A stretch of DNA of 43,138 nucleotides from Symbiodinium natans. Lineage: Eukaryota; Sar; Dinophyceae; Suessiales; Symbiodiniaceae. Under the pieces are notes generated by a model that was not told where the DNA came from, searched no databases, and saw only the letters and a list, made by a program, of their open reading frames with translations. The position numbers and the translations under genes are program-made. The stretch spans positions 32,501-75,638 of the forward strand of contig CAJNDS010002390.1 of assembly GCA_905221605.1 (NCBI GenBank), written 5' to 3'. Below, piece by piece: positions 38,601 to 43,138 of this stretch (within the stretch, counting starts at the first letter, position 1; every line of letters starts with the position of its first letter).

Positions 38601-40224
38601 CCTAATTCCCTATAAATTCTCCCTCAAACTTCAAGCGCGCCTGGGGTGTGCCGGGGGTCAAGATCCGGTCGAAGTGGAAGATCTCCGGAGCCAAAGTGCT
38701 CATGTCCGTCAGAGTCACTCCTCAGCGTTGAGGAGTTAGCTTTCAGCGCTAGGGTTCAGGGTTAAAAGTTTAACCCTAAACCCTAAACCCTAAACCCTAA
38801 ACCCTGAATCCTAAACCCTAAACCCCAGAGCTTATACCACAGGATTTCGGTTTAGGAGGGAATACTGAAACCCAGGGCAACTGCGGCCCCTTGCGCCCTC
38901 AGTCGGAAACTTCACCAGCAGGCCAAGGTCCCTTAAGTGTAGGGGCCGTAGAAAAGCACGGACATGACTCACATGACGGAACTTTTGGCATGCATGATGT
39001 GTACCCGAAACCTGAAACCTCGAAGTCTCGAAGTGCTGGGGTTTAGGGTTCGGTTTGGGGTCTGGGGTTAGGGAGGCCCATCCAGGCAAACCCCAAAAGA
39101 CCTACTGCACCTCTGAACTCAGGAGAATCCCCCCAAATCCCCCCAAGTAAACCCTCCAGACATAAACCCGCAAGCCTTGGGATTTGGGATGTTCCCCCTA
39201 TACTAACAGTCCTTAATAGGAATTATAGTGCCACCTATGTATTATGTCCCTATTAAAACTTTTAGTACAAGGGGGACATCCAGCCTGTTAAAACCCGAGA
39301 CCCTTATAGGCTAAAGTCTCCGAAATGCCGAACCCAAGCCGTCTCTTGACCGTCTTGGCCCCTGTCACTGGAGACCCCCCCCCCCCGCCTCACAGAACAA
39401 AAAAGTGAAGAACGACAACAAACGAAATAGGGGTTGGGGTTTCGGGTGTTATTTAGGGTTTAAGGTTCAGGGTTCAGGGTTCAGGGTTCAGGGTTCAGGG
39501 TTCAGGGTTTAGGGTTCAGGGTTCAGGGTTTAGGGTTTAGGGTTTAGGGTTTAGGGTTTAGGGTTTAGCAAGAGAAATGCTGAAGCCGCAAGGGCGGCTC
39601 CGGTCATCGAAGGCGAAACGCTTCTCCGCGAAGTCAGAGCGCGGATGCACAAGGCAGACATGCCGTGGCTTGGACATGGTTTAGGGTTTAGGGTTTAGGG
39701 TTTAGGGTTTAGGGTTTAGGGTTCAGGGTTCAGGGTTCAGGGTTCAGGGTTCAGGGTTCAGGGTTCAGGGTTCAGGGTTGAGCCCCCAAATCACTAAAAG
39801 CCCTGGCTCAGGGCCTGTTCGGGTTCAACACTTGCATTGAAAAGCAGGTGTAAGGTTTAGGGTTCGGGTTTAGGGTTTAGGGTCTAGGGTGTAGGGTGTT
39901 GAGGGGTGTAGGCCCTACACTGTAGGGTGTAGGGTTCAGGGATTAGGTTTTTAGGGTTTAGGGTTTAGCTGGGCACCGGGTCACTGGGCTCTGGTACCAG
40001 CGACTTCGGGCGCTGCCTGTCGGGTTTTTGCTTCTCTCATTGAGGAACCAGGGGGGTAAAGGGTTTAGGGTTTAGGGTTTAGGGTTTAGGGTTTAGGGTT
40101 TAGGGTTTAGGGTTTAGGGTTTAGGGGGCCCTTGGCGAGTGAGGATTTAGGGGTTGAGGGGGGGGGGTCAGAGTTGCGCTACTGACTATAGCTTGGAGCC
40201 AAAGCTTGCGATGCAAAGGCATCG
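26575..40224 (-). CDS. kinesin-like motor domain (spliced, about 22 exons)
   Basis: Gene-level entry. Kinesins are microtubule motors that hydrolyse ATP. Reading minus, consecutive exons give motor landmarks in family order: the N-terminal strand RHVCLVHPRSDF; EIFHFDRILTPGTPQ (family FxFDxVF..Q); DTVFREVAKEAV; the P-loop GAAGSGKSY joining VITGG (family GxTGSGKTxTMxG); RGLIPRC; DVQISFYELYQ plus NTLLDL (family EIYNExxxDLL); SHVVRGTK; KLLCHGDAQRK (family LLxxGxxxR); SSSSHAL (family SSRSHAI, switch I); LVFVDVAAHEDEAG (family LVDLAGSE, switch II); and HIPRPRNCWHL (family VPYRxSKLTxLL). The ATP-binding loop is intact in outline. Switch I has lost its Arg and switch II its DxxG glycine, so motor activity is doubtful. 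A start is plausible at 40222-40220. Orientation and order are firm; exon edges in 33-32 kb are the weakest part. Confidence 0.75.
26665..26796 (+). repeat. TTTAGGG array (about 19 copies)
   Basis: Right flank of the exon at 26575. Confidence 0.98.
27365..27394 (-). CDS. kinesin-like gene exon
   Basis: Acceptor ctctggctgaaag, strong donor CAG/GTCCGG. Ten codons QVEAALSQLQ, phase 0 to 0; helical. Confidence 0.65.
27954..28007 (-). CDS. kinesin-like gene exon: HIPxR motif
   Basis: Acceptor cacgcctggaag, donor GTTTGTAG. PNHIPRPRNCWHLGLAEG resembles kinesin 'HxPYRxSKLTxLLxxxLGG' with one extra residue and a lost Lys-Leu-Thr. Confidence 0.7.
28170..28222 (-). CDS. kinesin-like gene exon: helix after switch II
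   Basis: A poly-C tract runs straight into the acceptor cccccaag; donor GTTGAGGTTTAGG. LTVVVAHFECRKEFQER completes GLRLIWV across the join, as the kinesin 'SLxxLxxVIxxL' helix. Confidence 0.75.
28691..28796 (-). CDS. kinesin-like gene exon: switch II strand
   Basis: Acceptor gattttccggagcag, donor GTTAGGG flush with the array, 106 nt. AGAVSSLVFVDVAAHEDEAG matches kinesin 'LxLVDLAGSE'; the conserved DLAGSE reads DVAAHE here. It continues TTSYLGLRLIW, the start of the IN-x-SL helix region. Confidence 0.85.
29372..29419 (-). CDS. kinesin-like gene exon after switch I
   Basis: Acceptor gcgagtctcccag, GC donor GCCTAGCC, 16 codons ALHILRASREAAWHDA. Confidence 0.8.
29640..29854 (-). repeat. CCCCTAAA array (8-mer variant)
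   Basis: About 22 near-identical 8-mers beside the inverted kinesin exon copy. Confidence 0.97.
29867..29940 (+). pseudogene. inverted copy of a kinesin exon, with intact donor
   Basis: Plus-strand NTLPDLPALASRPKTPRK onward to TQSPK ends in AA/GTAAGCC. The first 47 bases are nearly identical to the reverse complement of 33349-33395. The leftover AA pairs in phase with the HVVRGTK exon. It points against the gene, inside an intron, so it cannot be spliced in as it lies. Confidence 0.7.
30213..30248 (-). CDS. kinesin-like gene exon: switch I (SSSSH)
   Basis: Acceptor cacaacatcgag, strong donor GTGATTTTC. AGPQSPDSSSSH joins ALHIL, giving SSSSHAL where kinesins have SSRSHAI. The Arg of switch I is replaced by Ser. 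Confidence 0.82.
31067..31120 (-). CDS. kinesin-like gene exon: LLxxGxxxR motif
   Basis: Strong acceptor atgagcttctcag, GC donor GCTTGGCC, 18 codons ESVAFKLLCHGDAQRKLE. Matches kinesin 'xxxLLxxGxxxR' just before switch I. Confidence 0.85.
31149..31560 (+). repeat. TTTAGGGG array with a GGGGCGTTTA sub-block
   Basis: About 400 bp. The 10-mer GGGGCGTTTA repeats about eight times at 31300-31370 within 8-mer TTTAGGGG. Confidence 0.96.
32018..32097 (-). CDS. kinesin-like gene exon
   Basis: Strong acceptor aactcctcaaccag and strong donor AAG/GTTAAAGG. In the phase that fits the next exon it reads GAPRCCPKALAGSYCTLERK. It precedes the helix ESVAFKLL. Confidence 0.65.
32341..32437. mobile_element. 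family-5 hairpin element
   Basis: CTGTTGCTTCGTAGGGAACG with internal GGTACCCCAGATCCC; right end CATTCCCTACTAAAC. Confidence 0.75.
32730..32760 (-). CDS. tentative kinesin-gene exon
   Basis: Acceptor gttgggctggccacag and excellent donor GTAAGCC enclose 31 nt (TGPHALPAHP). The phase fits its downstream neighbour. Confidence 0.5.
32858..32935 (+). repeat. CT microsatellite ending in CTCG
   Basis: CT-rich run with a poly-T interruption, then CTCG tetranucleotides; intron interior. Confidence 0.93.
33052..33115 (-). CDS. tentative kinesin-gene exon
   Basis: Acceptor ctaagccgcccag, donor GTCGGGCG. Frame ERERGGVASHRRGSEV; another frame (LLPANGTGERRGG) is equally open with a GC donor at 33046. Kinesins do not need this stretch, so it is an insertion or not coding. 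Confidence 0.4.
33136..33255 (+). repeat. TTTAGGG array
   Basis: Between kinesin exons 33258 and 33115. Confidence 0.97.
33258..33287 (-). CDS. kinesin-like gene exon: HVVRGTK motif
   Basis: Acceptor agggaccaaaag, GC donor GCCCTAAA. In phase 2 it reads SHVVRGTKL, like the kinesin 'xYVxGLxxxxV' strand. Another open frame (ESCCEGHEAL) is rejected on motif grounds. An inverted near-copy lies at 35346. Confidence 0.6.
33349..33390 (-). CDS. truncated kinesin exon copy (NTLLDL)
   Basis: Acceptor aaccccagag, then NTLLDLPALASRPK, which continues SFYELYQ as kinesins do (EIYNExxxDLL). After CCCAAA the exon dissolves into CCTAAACCC with no phase-2 donor. A fuller copy with a GTAAGC donor sits inverted at 29867-29940. 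Either this copy is broken, a cryptic donor is used, or the assembly is rearranged. Confidence 0.6.
34188..34271 (-). CDS. kinesin-like gene exon: SFxEIY motif
   Basis: Acceptor gctaactctccaag, strong donor CAG/GTTTCTG, 28 codons. REDLKDIDVQISFYELYQ is the kinesin 'xxVxVSFxEIYNE' strand. The plus-strand open frame over the same bases starts at 34176 and is an antisense shadow. Confidence 0.88.
34486..34515 (-). CDS. kinesin-like gene exon
   Basis: Pyrimidine-rich acceptor catcttaaacttttag, donor GTTTTAGGG. Ten codons DGFRSQHRLI, phase 0 to 0. Confidence 0.6.
34804..34843 (-). CDS. kinesin-like gene exon (insert loop)
   Basis: Acceptor ctgaatcggaag, donor GTCAAAGG. Reads LSAPEFSEPENLE, with two borrowed bases completing Gly at the upstream join. 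It extends the loop between GLIPR and the next strand beyond the usual kinesin length. Confidence 0.6.
34910..35026. mobile_element. family-1 hairpin element
   Basis: Full-length copy. Its interior contains a single TACCCTAAAT, the likely seed for array growth seen in the copy at 37287. Confidence 0.85.
35288..35375 (+). pseudogene. inverted copy of the HVVRGTK kinesin exon
   Basis: Near-identical reverse complement of about 33257-33345, from the flank tcctaaacccaacacttt through SHVVSGTKPW. Few mismatches, so a recent duplication. It sits in the intron between exons 35566 and 34843. Confidence 0.7.
35378..35570 (-). repeat. CCCTAAA - CCCTGAA - CCCTAAA array
   Basis: A central block of about ten CCCTGAA units flanked by CCCTAAA, as expected of slippage from one mutated unit. 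Confidence 0.96.
35566..35606 (-). CDS. kinesin-like gene exon after GIIPR
   Basis: Acceptor cctaaagccccag, donor GTTTAGGG flush with the array. VTALFDAPGLALI follows RGLIPRC as 'xxLF' does in kinesins. Confidence 0.8.
35607..36968. other. longest kinesin-gene intron
   Basis: About 1.36 kb: degenerate arrays, TATA and GT microsatellites (35850-35935), CCCTAAG-type degenerate copies (36600-36950). I see no exon with good sites in phase. Confidence 0.6.
36969..37022 (-). CDS. kinesin-like gene exon: GIIPR motif
   Basis: Acceptor gggttcctgaaag, donor GTTGGGGG, 18 codons: VITGGAQHFADRGLIPRC. RGLIPRC matches the kinesin G-I-I-P-R segment after the P-loop. Confidence 0.88.
37287..37467. mobile_element. 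family-1 hairpin element split by a CCCTAAA array
   Basis: Same ends as 34910, but about 73 bp of CCCTAAA units (37335-37407) fill the place where the other copy has one CCCTAAA. Confidence 0.85.
37615..37671 (-). CDS. kinesin-like gene exon: P-loop (Walker A)
   Basis: Acceptor cggcttccccag, GC donor GCTTCGTGG, 19 codons. VPQSAAFVALGAAGSGKSY contains GxxGSGKS, the ATP-binding loop, and continues in phase to VITGG, as in kinesin GSGKTYTMTG. The usual Gln-Thr of GQTGSGKT is replaced by Ala-Ala. Confidence 0.88.
37750..37818 (-). CDS. kinesin-like gene exon: helix before the P-loop
   Basis: Acceptor ccctaagccag, donor GTGCGG, 23 codons: DTVFREVAKEAVRAALEEAG then PVC. Corresponds to the 'xVFxxVxxPLV...G' helix that precedes the nucleotide-binding strand in kinesins. 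Confidence 0.85.
38641..38720 (-). CDS. kinesin-like gene exon: FxFDxxF motif
   Basis: Acceptor ctcaacgctgag, GC donor GCGCGCTTG, 80 nt. Encodes TLAPEIFHFDRILTPGTPQ, matching the kinesin F-x-F-D-x-V-F...Q signature. It joins in phase to DTVFREV in the next exon, which is the conserved continuation. Confidence 0.85.
38916..38931 (-). CDS. kinesin-like gene short exon
   Basis: Acceptor ctacacttaag and an excellent donor GTGAAGT give 16 nt (GPWPA). A longer alternative with donor GTTGCCC at 38881 reads DLGLLVKFPTEGARGR and also keeps phase with the next exon. Confidence 0.45.
39191..39283. mobile_element. family-2 hairpin element
   Basis: TGTTCCCCCTATACTAACAG to GTACAAGGGGGACA, near-complementary ends. 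Confidence 0.8.
39461..39569 (+). repeat. TTCAGGG then TTTAGGG array
   Basis: Left flank of the exon at 39570; the mirrored order (TTTAGGG then TTCAGGG) occurs at 39678-39778 on its right. Confidence 0.96.
39570..39668 (-). CDS. kinesin-like gene exon: N-terminal strand of the motor
   Basis: Acceptor ccatgtccaag, GC donor GCTAAACC, 33 codons. PRHVCLVHPRSDFAEKRFAF resembles the start of kinesin motors (beta-1 and the RPR-like turn). A second frame (MSALCIRALTSRR) is also open, so the phase rests on the neighbours. Confidence 0.6.
39678..39778 (+). repeat. TTTAGGG then TTCAGGG array
   Basis: Right flank of the exon at 39570, same orientation as the left flank, so this exon is an exception to the inverted-array rule. 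Confidence 0.96.
39985..40016 (-). CDS. kinesin-like gene exon
   Basis: Acceptor aaaacccgacag, donor GTGACCC. Reads SARSRWYQSP in the phase set by the exon at 40183. TTTAGGG arrays lie on both sides. Confidence 0.5.
40060..40127 (+). repeat. TTTAGGG array
   Basis: Between exons 40183 and 40016. Confidence 0.97.
40183..40224 (-). CDS. probable first exon of the kinesin-like gene
   Basis: Acceptor cctgatgatgcag is followed by CG and then ATG (40222-40220), reading MPLHRKLWLQAIV before a GTAGCG donor. An AG two bases before the first ATG suits addition of the dinoflagellate trans-spliced leader. This is inference; it could also be an internal exon of a longer gene. Confidence 0.5.
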
Positions 40225-40496
40225 CTGCATCATCAGGATTCTGTGGCACAGAGAGCAGTCTCCCTGGGTTTAGGGTTTAGGGTTTAGGGTTTAGGGTTTA
40301 GAGTTTAGGGTTTAGGGTTAGCCCCCCCATACCCAAAGTAGCGGTCCACACACCCCCAAGATACCGCAATCCTTCTCATGAGCCCCCCCCCCCCCCCCCC
40401 AAGGTAATTACCCCACCCCCCCTGCCCCCCCACCCCACTTGAGGAAGCCCTATGGAGGACTTCTCCTGGTGAAGTCAGGTGTATAGGGCTTAGGGT

Positions 40497-40613
40497 TTAG
40501 GGTTTCGGGTTTAATGGCTTCTGGGCTCTCTGGTTGGTCCGCAAGTCCTTTGACGTCGCCGATGTTGTTAACGGAAGGTCTGGCAAGTTGTCTGGCTCCT
40601 CCACACTGCCGGT
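40497..40613 (-). CDS. terminal exon with stop codon inside a telomere-like array
   Basis: Acceptor aaaacccaag, then an open frame TGSVEEPDNLPDLPLTT and onward to NQRAQKPLNPKP and TAA at 40499-40497. The last codons are themselves CCCGAAACCCTAA. A donor before the stop could exist instead (a weak GA site), so the 3' end is tentative. Confidence 0.55.
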   Translation of the reverse strand, partial: TGSVEEPDNLPDLPLTTSATSKDLRTNQRAQKPLNPKP

Positions 40614-43042
40614 CTTGGGTTTTGGGGTTTAGGGCTTAGGGCTTAGGGCTTAGGGCTTAGGGCTTCGAGTTTAGGGTTTAGGGTTTAGGGTTTAGGGTTT
40701 AGGGTTTAGGGCTGCGAAGCTGGTGTAAGGTCCTCCACAATCGACGCGCTCCTCGTAGCAAACCAAGTGACAACCCTGAGTCGGTCTCTCGACACATGCC
40801 GAACCACCCGCTGCAATCTTCCGACGGGCCCCCCTCTGTCCAGAAAAAACCTAAACCCGAAACCCTACACCCTAAACCCTAAACCCTACACCCTAAACCC
40901 TAAACCCTAAACCCTGAACCCTTTGGAAGAAGTTGGTGAACTCTTCTTCTGGCTTGGGAAGCGTCGACAAGGTGGCAAGCATGACTGCCACACCAGCGAC
41001 GACCATGACAAAGAATACTGTTTGGGATGTTCCTCGTTTAGGGTTTAGGAGTTTAGGGTTTAGGGTCCTTAATAGGGATTATACTGCCGCCCTATTATAA
41101 TACCTAGTAAGGACTGCTAGCATAAGGGAGAGAATCCCAAACAAACTGTACACTTTCGACTTTCGATGGCGATGCGGTCTAGCAAAGCGGGCGCTCTAAA
41201 GAAGACCAGCTCATGCTGCTGCCACGAAAAGTGATGAAAACACGACTTTGTCAAACCTTACACCCTAAACCCTGAGCCCCAAACCCTAAACCCTAAACTC
41301 TAAATCCTAAACCCCCAAACTGCCCCAACTGCCCCAAACTGCCCCAAACTGCCCCAAACTGCCCCAAACTGCCCCAAACTGCCCCGAACTGCCCCAAACA
41401 CAAGGGAAAGACTCCTTAACGGTGACGCCGGCTGGAATGAGGCTGATGGTTCCGCCAGCCTGGCCAACGAGCCAGCAGAACGGGGGTTCAGGGGTTTAGG
41501 GTTTCGGGTTTAGGGTTTAGGGTTTAGGGTTAGGGTTTAGGGTTTAGGGTTTAGGGTTTAGGGTTCATCAGGGAACCTAACTTGAGAACTATCCACATAG
41601 GCTTGGGGGTTACTAAACTGTTCGTAGGGCGCTGGGCTTCATCAGAACGGGCACCTCGGGGAGCCTTTACTTGCTTGCAACCCTAAACCCTAAACCCTAA
41701 ACCCTAAACCCTAAACCCTGAACCCTGAACCCTAAACCCTAAACCCTAAACCCAATGTAGCCCAACTACAGACGAGTCCTAACCTACACCTTGGGCCCGA
41801 AAGCCGAACACGCAGGGGTAATTTCCTAAACCCTAACCCTAAACCCTAAACCCTAAACCCTAAACCCTAAACCCTAAACCCTAAACCCTAAACCCTAAAC
41901 CCTGAGCCCTAAACGTGTTTTTTTGGGGTTGTTCAGGCTTTTGGTCGTCATGCCATGTTCCACAAAGCAAGAGACCAGGCTACCGGGATTTACCGGCCCT
42001 CGGCTTGGTGACTTATGCAGAAAAAGGGGGGGGGGGGGGTGGTAGGCTTTTGGGGTTTAGGGTTTAGGGTTTAGGGTTTAGGGTTTAGGGTTTAGGGTTT
42101 AGGGTTGGGGGCTGATCATGCATGTGGTCATGGATTTTGTGGGCATACCTTGAGCTATAACCCCGCATCTTTTAGCAAGAAGGGTGATCCCCTAATACAC
42201 CCCGCCCCCGCCCACCCCAAAAAATGAATCCTCGGAATAAGAATCCACTCCCCAAATTCCTTACCATAAGAATGCCCTCCCCCGAAAAACTCCCAACAAA
42301 AAGCAAGATACTTCTTACTTTCAGACCCCCCATAGAACAAGCCTAAACCCCAACCCCAAACCCCAAACCCTAAACCCTAAACCCTGCCCCCACCCAGCCA
42401 CCCACCCACCCCAACCCTAAACCCTAAACCCTAAACCCTAAACCCTAAACCCTAAACCCCAAACCCTAAACCCTAAACCCCCAATGGAACGGCTGGGCTC
42501 CGCACCCAGCCAACCGATGCCACCACGCCTTGCGAGCCTGGACTTGTGATCAGAGTCTCAAAGGCCGGCCTTTCGGGGTACCACACAAAGAGACATTCCA
42601 GAATTGAGGGTTTAGGGTTTAGGGTTTAGGGTTGCAGGGTTTAGGGTTTAGGGTTTAGGGGGATATATGGTACGCTATGGAATCTCTTGAAGGGTTTTGG
42701 GGGATATAAGCGCTTGAAGAGCTTTGGGGAATATAGGGAACCCTAGAGAACCCCTTAAGGGCTGATGTAAGGAGAGCCTAAACCCTAAACCCTAAACCCT
42801 AAACCCTAAGCCCTAAACCCTAAACCCTAAACCCTAAACCCTATTTGGAAGTTCGGGTTAAGGGCTGCTTGGGGCTTGGACTTCCTTTTCGCACGCATCT
42901 CCCTGGGGATCCGTCGACCCTTACCACTAAACCCTAAACCCTAAACCCTAAACCCTAAACCCCTAAACCCTAAACCCGAGCCCCTGACCCGAACCGCAAA
43001 AGCTGTGGACCAGGCATTCGTCACTGTCAGGCGGAGGTGCGT
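40497..43042 (-). CDS. C-terminal part of an unrecognised single-pass membrane protein gene (spliced, partial)
   Basis: Gene-level entry. Exons at 43042-42995, 42569-42491, (42011-41994), 41459-41402, 41017-40920 and 40613-40497 read minus. The last four join in phase. The join from 43042-42995 to 42569-42491 does not match in phase, so an exon or boundary is missing there. The encoded end has a globular stretch (PAFETLITSPGSQG, AGGTISLIPAGVTVKE), then a hydrophobic helix FFVMVVAGVAVMLATL, then an acidic tail (LPKPEEEFTNFF, EEPDNLPDLP). The frame closes with TAA at 40499-40497, inside a CCCTAAA copy. I do not recognise the family. A C-terminal membrane anchor is inferred from the hydrophobic helix. 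The gene continues off the right edge. Confidence 0.6.
40920..41017 (-). CDS. exon encoding a transmembrane helix
   Basis: Acceptor catcccaaacag, donor GTTCAGGG, 98 nt. Encodes FFVMVVAGVAVMLATLSTLP followed by KPEEEFTNFFQR. The uninterrupted hydrophobic run of about 16 residues is a clear membrane helix. Phase fits on both sides. Confidence 0.8.
41066..41137. mobile_element. family-2 hairpin element, left end lost
   Basis: Starts at GGTCCTTAATAGGGATTATA within an array and ends GCATAAGGGAGA. Confidence 0.65.
41318..41398 (-). repeat. tandem 10-mer AAACTGCCCC
   Basis: About eight copies starting next to the donor of exon 41402. The unit resembles the CCCTAAA word with a TG change. Confidence 0.93.
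41402..41459 (-). CDS. exon, unknown membrane protein gene
   Basis: Strong acceptor ctggctcgttggccag, donor GTGTTTGG. Reads AGGTISLIPAGVTVKESFP and leaves one base that completes Leu with the next exon. A tandem 10-mer array begins just inside the intron. Confidence 0.75.
41826..41905 (-). repeat. CCCTAAA array
   Basis: About 11 copies; intron between exons 42491 and 41459. Confidence 0.97.
41994..42011 (-). CDS. possible 18-nt micro-exon
   Basis: A poly-C then poly-T run supplies a strong pyrimidine tract before gcataag, and a GTAAATCC donor follows 18 nt later (SPSRGP). It is phase-neutral, so including or skipping it keeps the frame. Confidence 0.35.
42491..42569 (-). CDS. exon, unknown membrane protein gene
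   Basis: Acceptor ggtaccccgaaag, donor GTTCCATT, 79 nt. The open frame PAFETLITSPGSQGVVASVG ends in phase 0 and fits the next exon. The other minus frame that starts at the acceptor hits TGA early. Confidence 0.65.
42995..43042 (-). CDS. exon, unknown membrane protein gene
   Basis: Acceptor cagcttcgcttgcag and donor GTTCGGG frame 16 codons reading THLRLTVTNAWSTAFA. CCCTAAA lies on the left and TTTAGGG on the right, the usual exon setting here. Its end phase does not match the next exon, so one exon or another boundary is missing. Confidence 0.6.
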
Positions 43043-43060
43043 CTGCAAGCGAAGCTGAGG

Positions 43061-43138
43061 GTTTAGGGTTTAGGGTTTAGGGTTTAGGGTTTAGGGTTTA
43101 GGGTTTAGGGTTTAGGGTTTAGGGTTTAGGGTTTAGGG
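43061..43138 (+). repeat. TTTAGGG array cut by the window edge
   Basis: About 11 perfect copies running off the end. It flanks an exon like the others, so it is not by itself a chromosome end. Confidence 0.97.

Noticed and set aside
43061-43138. True chromosome end
   Set aside because: The array is one of dozens, equal in length to internal ones and next to an exon; it ends only because the window does.

Overview
This is a nuclear fragment of a dinoflagellate. Four things point there. A decayed LINE-type reverse transcriptase with the [11 protein letters not shown] signature typical of dinoflagellate genomes lies at about 6.5-6.95 kb. Introns use GT and GC donors freely. Genes all lie on one strand. 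The plant-type telomere word TTTAGGG/CCCTAAA fills the window in dozens of interstitial arrays. I cannot name the genus.

The window looks like pure repeat, and long open frames mislead: most are poly-valine, poly-serine or telomere-word translations. The genes are in the short unique stretches (about 30-110 bp) between the arrays. These are exons, nearly all on the minus strand. Most introns open with TTTAGGG copies and close with CCCTAAA copies (gene-sense), so each intron's ends are complementary. I joined exons using AG acceptors, GT/GC donors, reading phase and family motifs. Every CDS coordinate is therefore a manual splice prediction, not a transcript.

Layout, following transcription from right to left. 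(1) 43.0-40.5 kb: C-terminal part of an unrecognised gene with one transmembrane helix, ending in a TAA that lies inside a telomere-like array. (2) 40.2-about 27 kb: a divergent kinesin motor domain. Its exons carry, in the right order, the N-terminal strand, FHFDRI, the P-loop GAAGSGKSY, VITGG, RGLIPRC, SFYELYQ, HVVRGTK, KLLCHGDAQR, SSSSHAL, LVFVDVAAHED and HIPRPRN. (3) about 26.6-9 kb: phase-compatible Ala/Pro/Ser-rich and helical exons, with a CxxCG...CxxCG zinc ribbon split over two exons at 15.9 and 15.6 kb. (4) about 9 kb to the left edge: the N-terminal half of a PP2C-type Ser/Thr phosphatase ([41 protein letters not shown]), which continues past position 1. No stop is forced between (2) and (4), so this may be one kinesin-zinc ribbon-PP2C gene of about 40 kb or two tandem genes. 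The sequence alone does not decide.

Introns hold several families of short hairpin elements (MITE-like), poly-G/C tracts, microsatellites, one RT relic, a possible tRNA-derived SINE and inverted duplicates of two kinesin exons. No rRNA, confident tRNA, CRISPR array or bacterial-type operon is visible.
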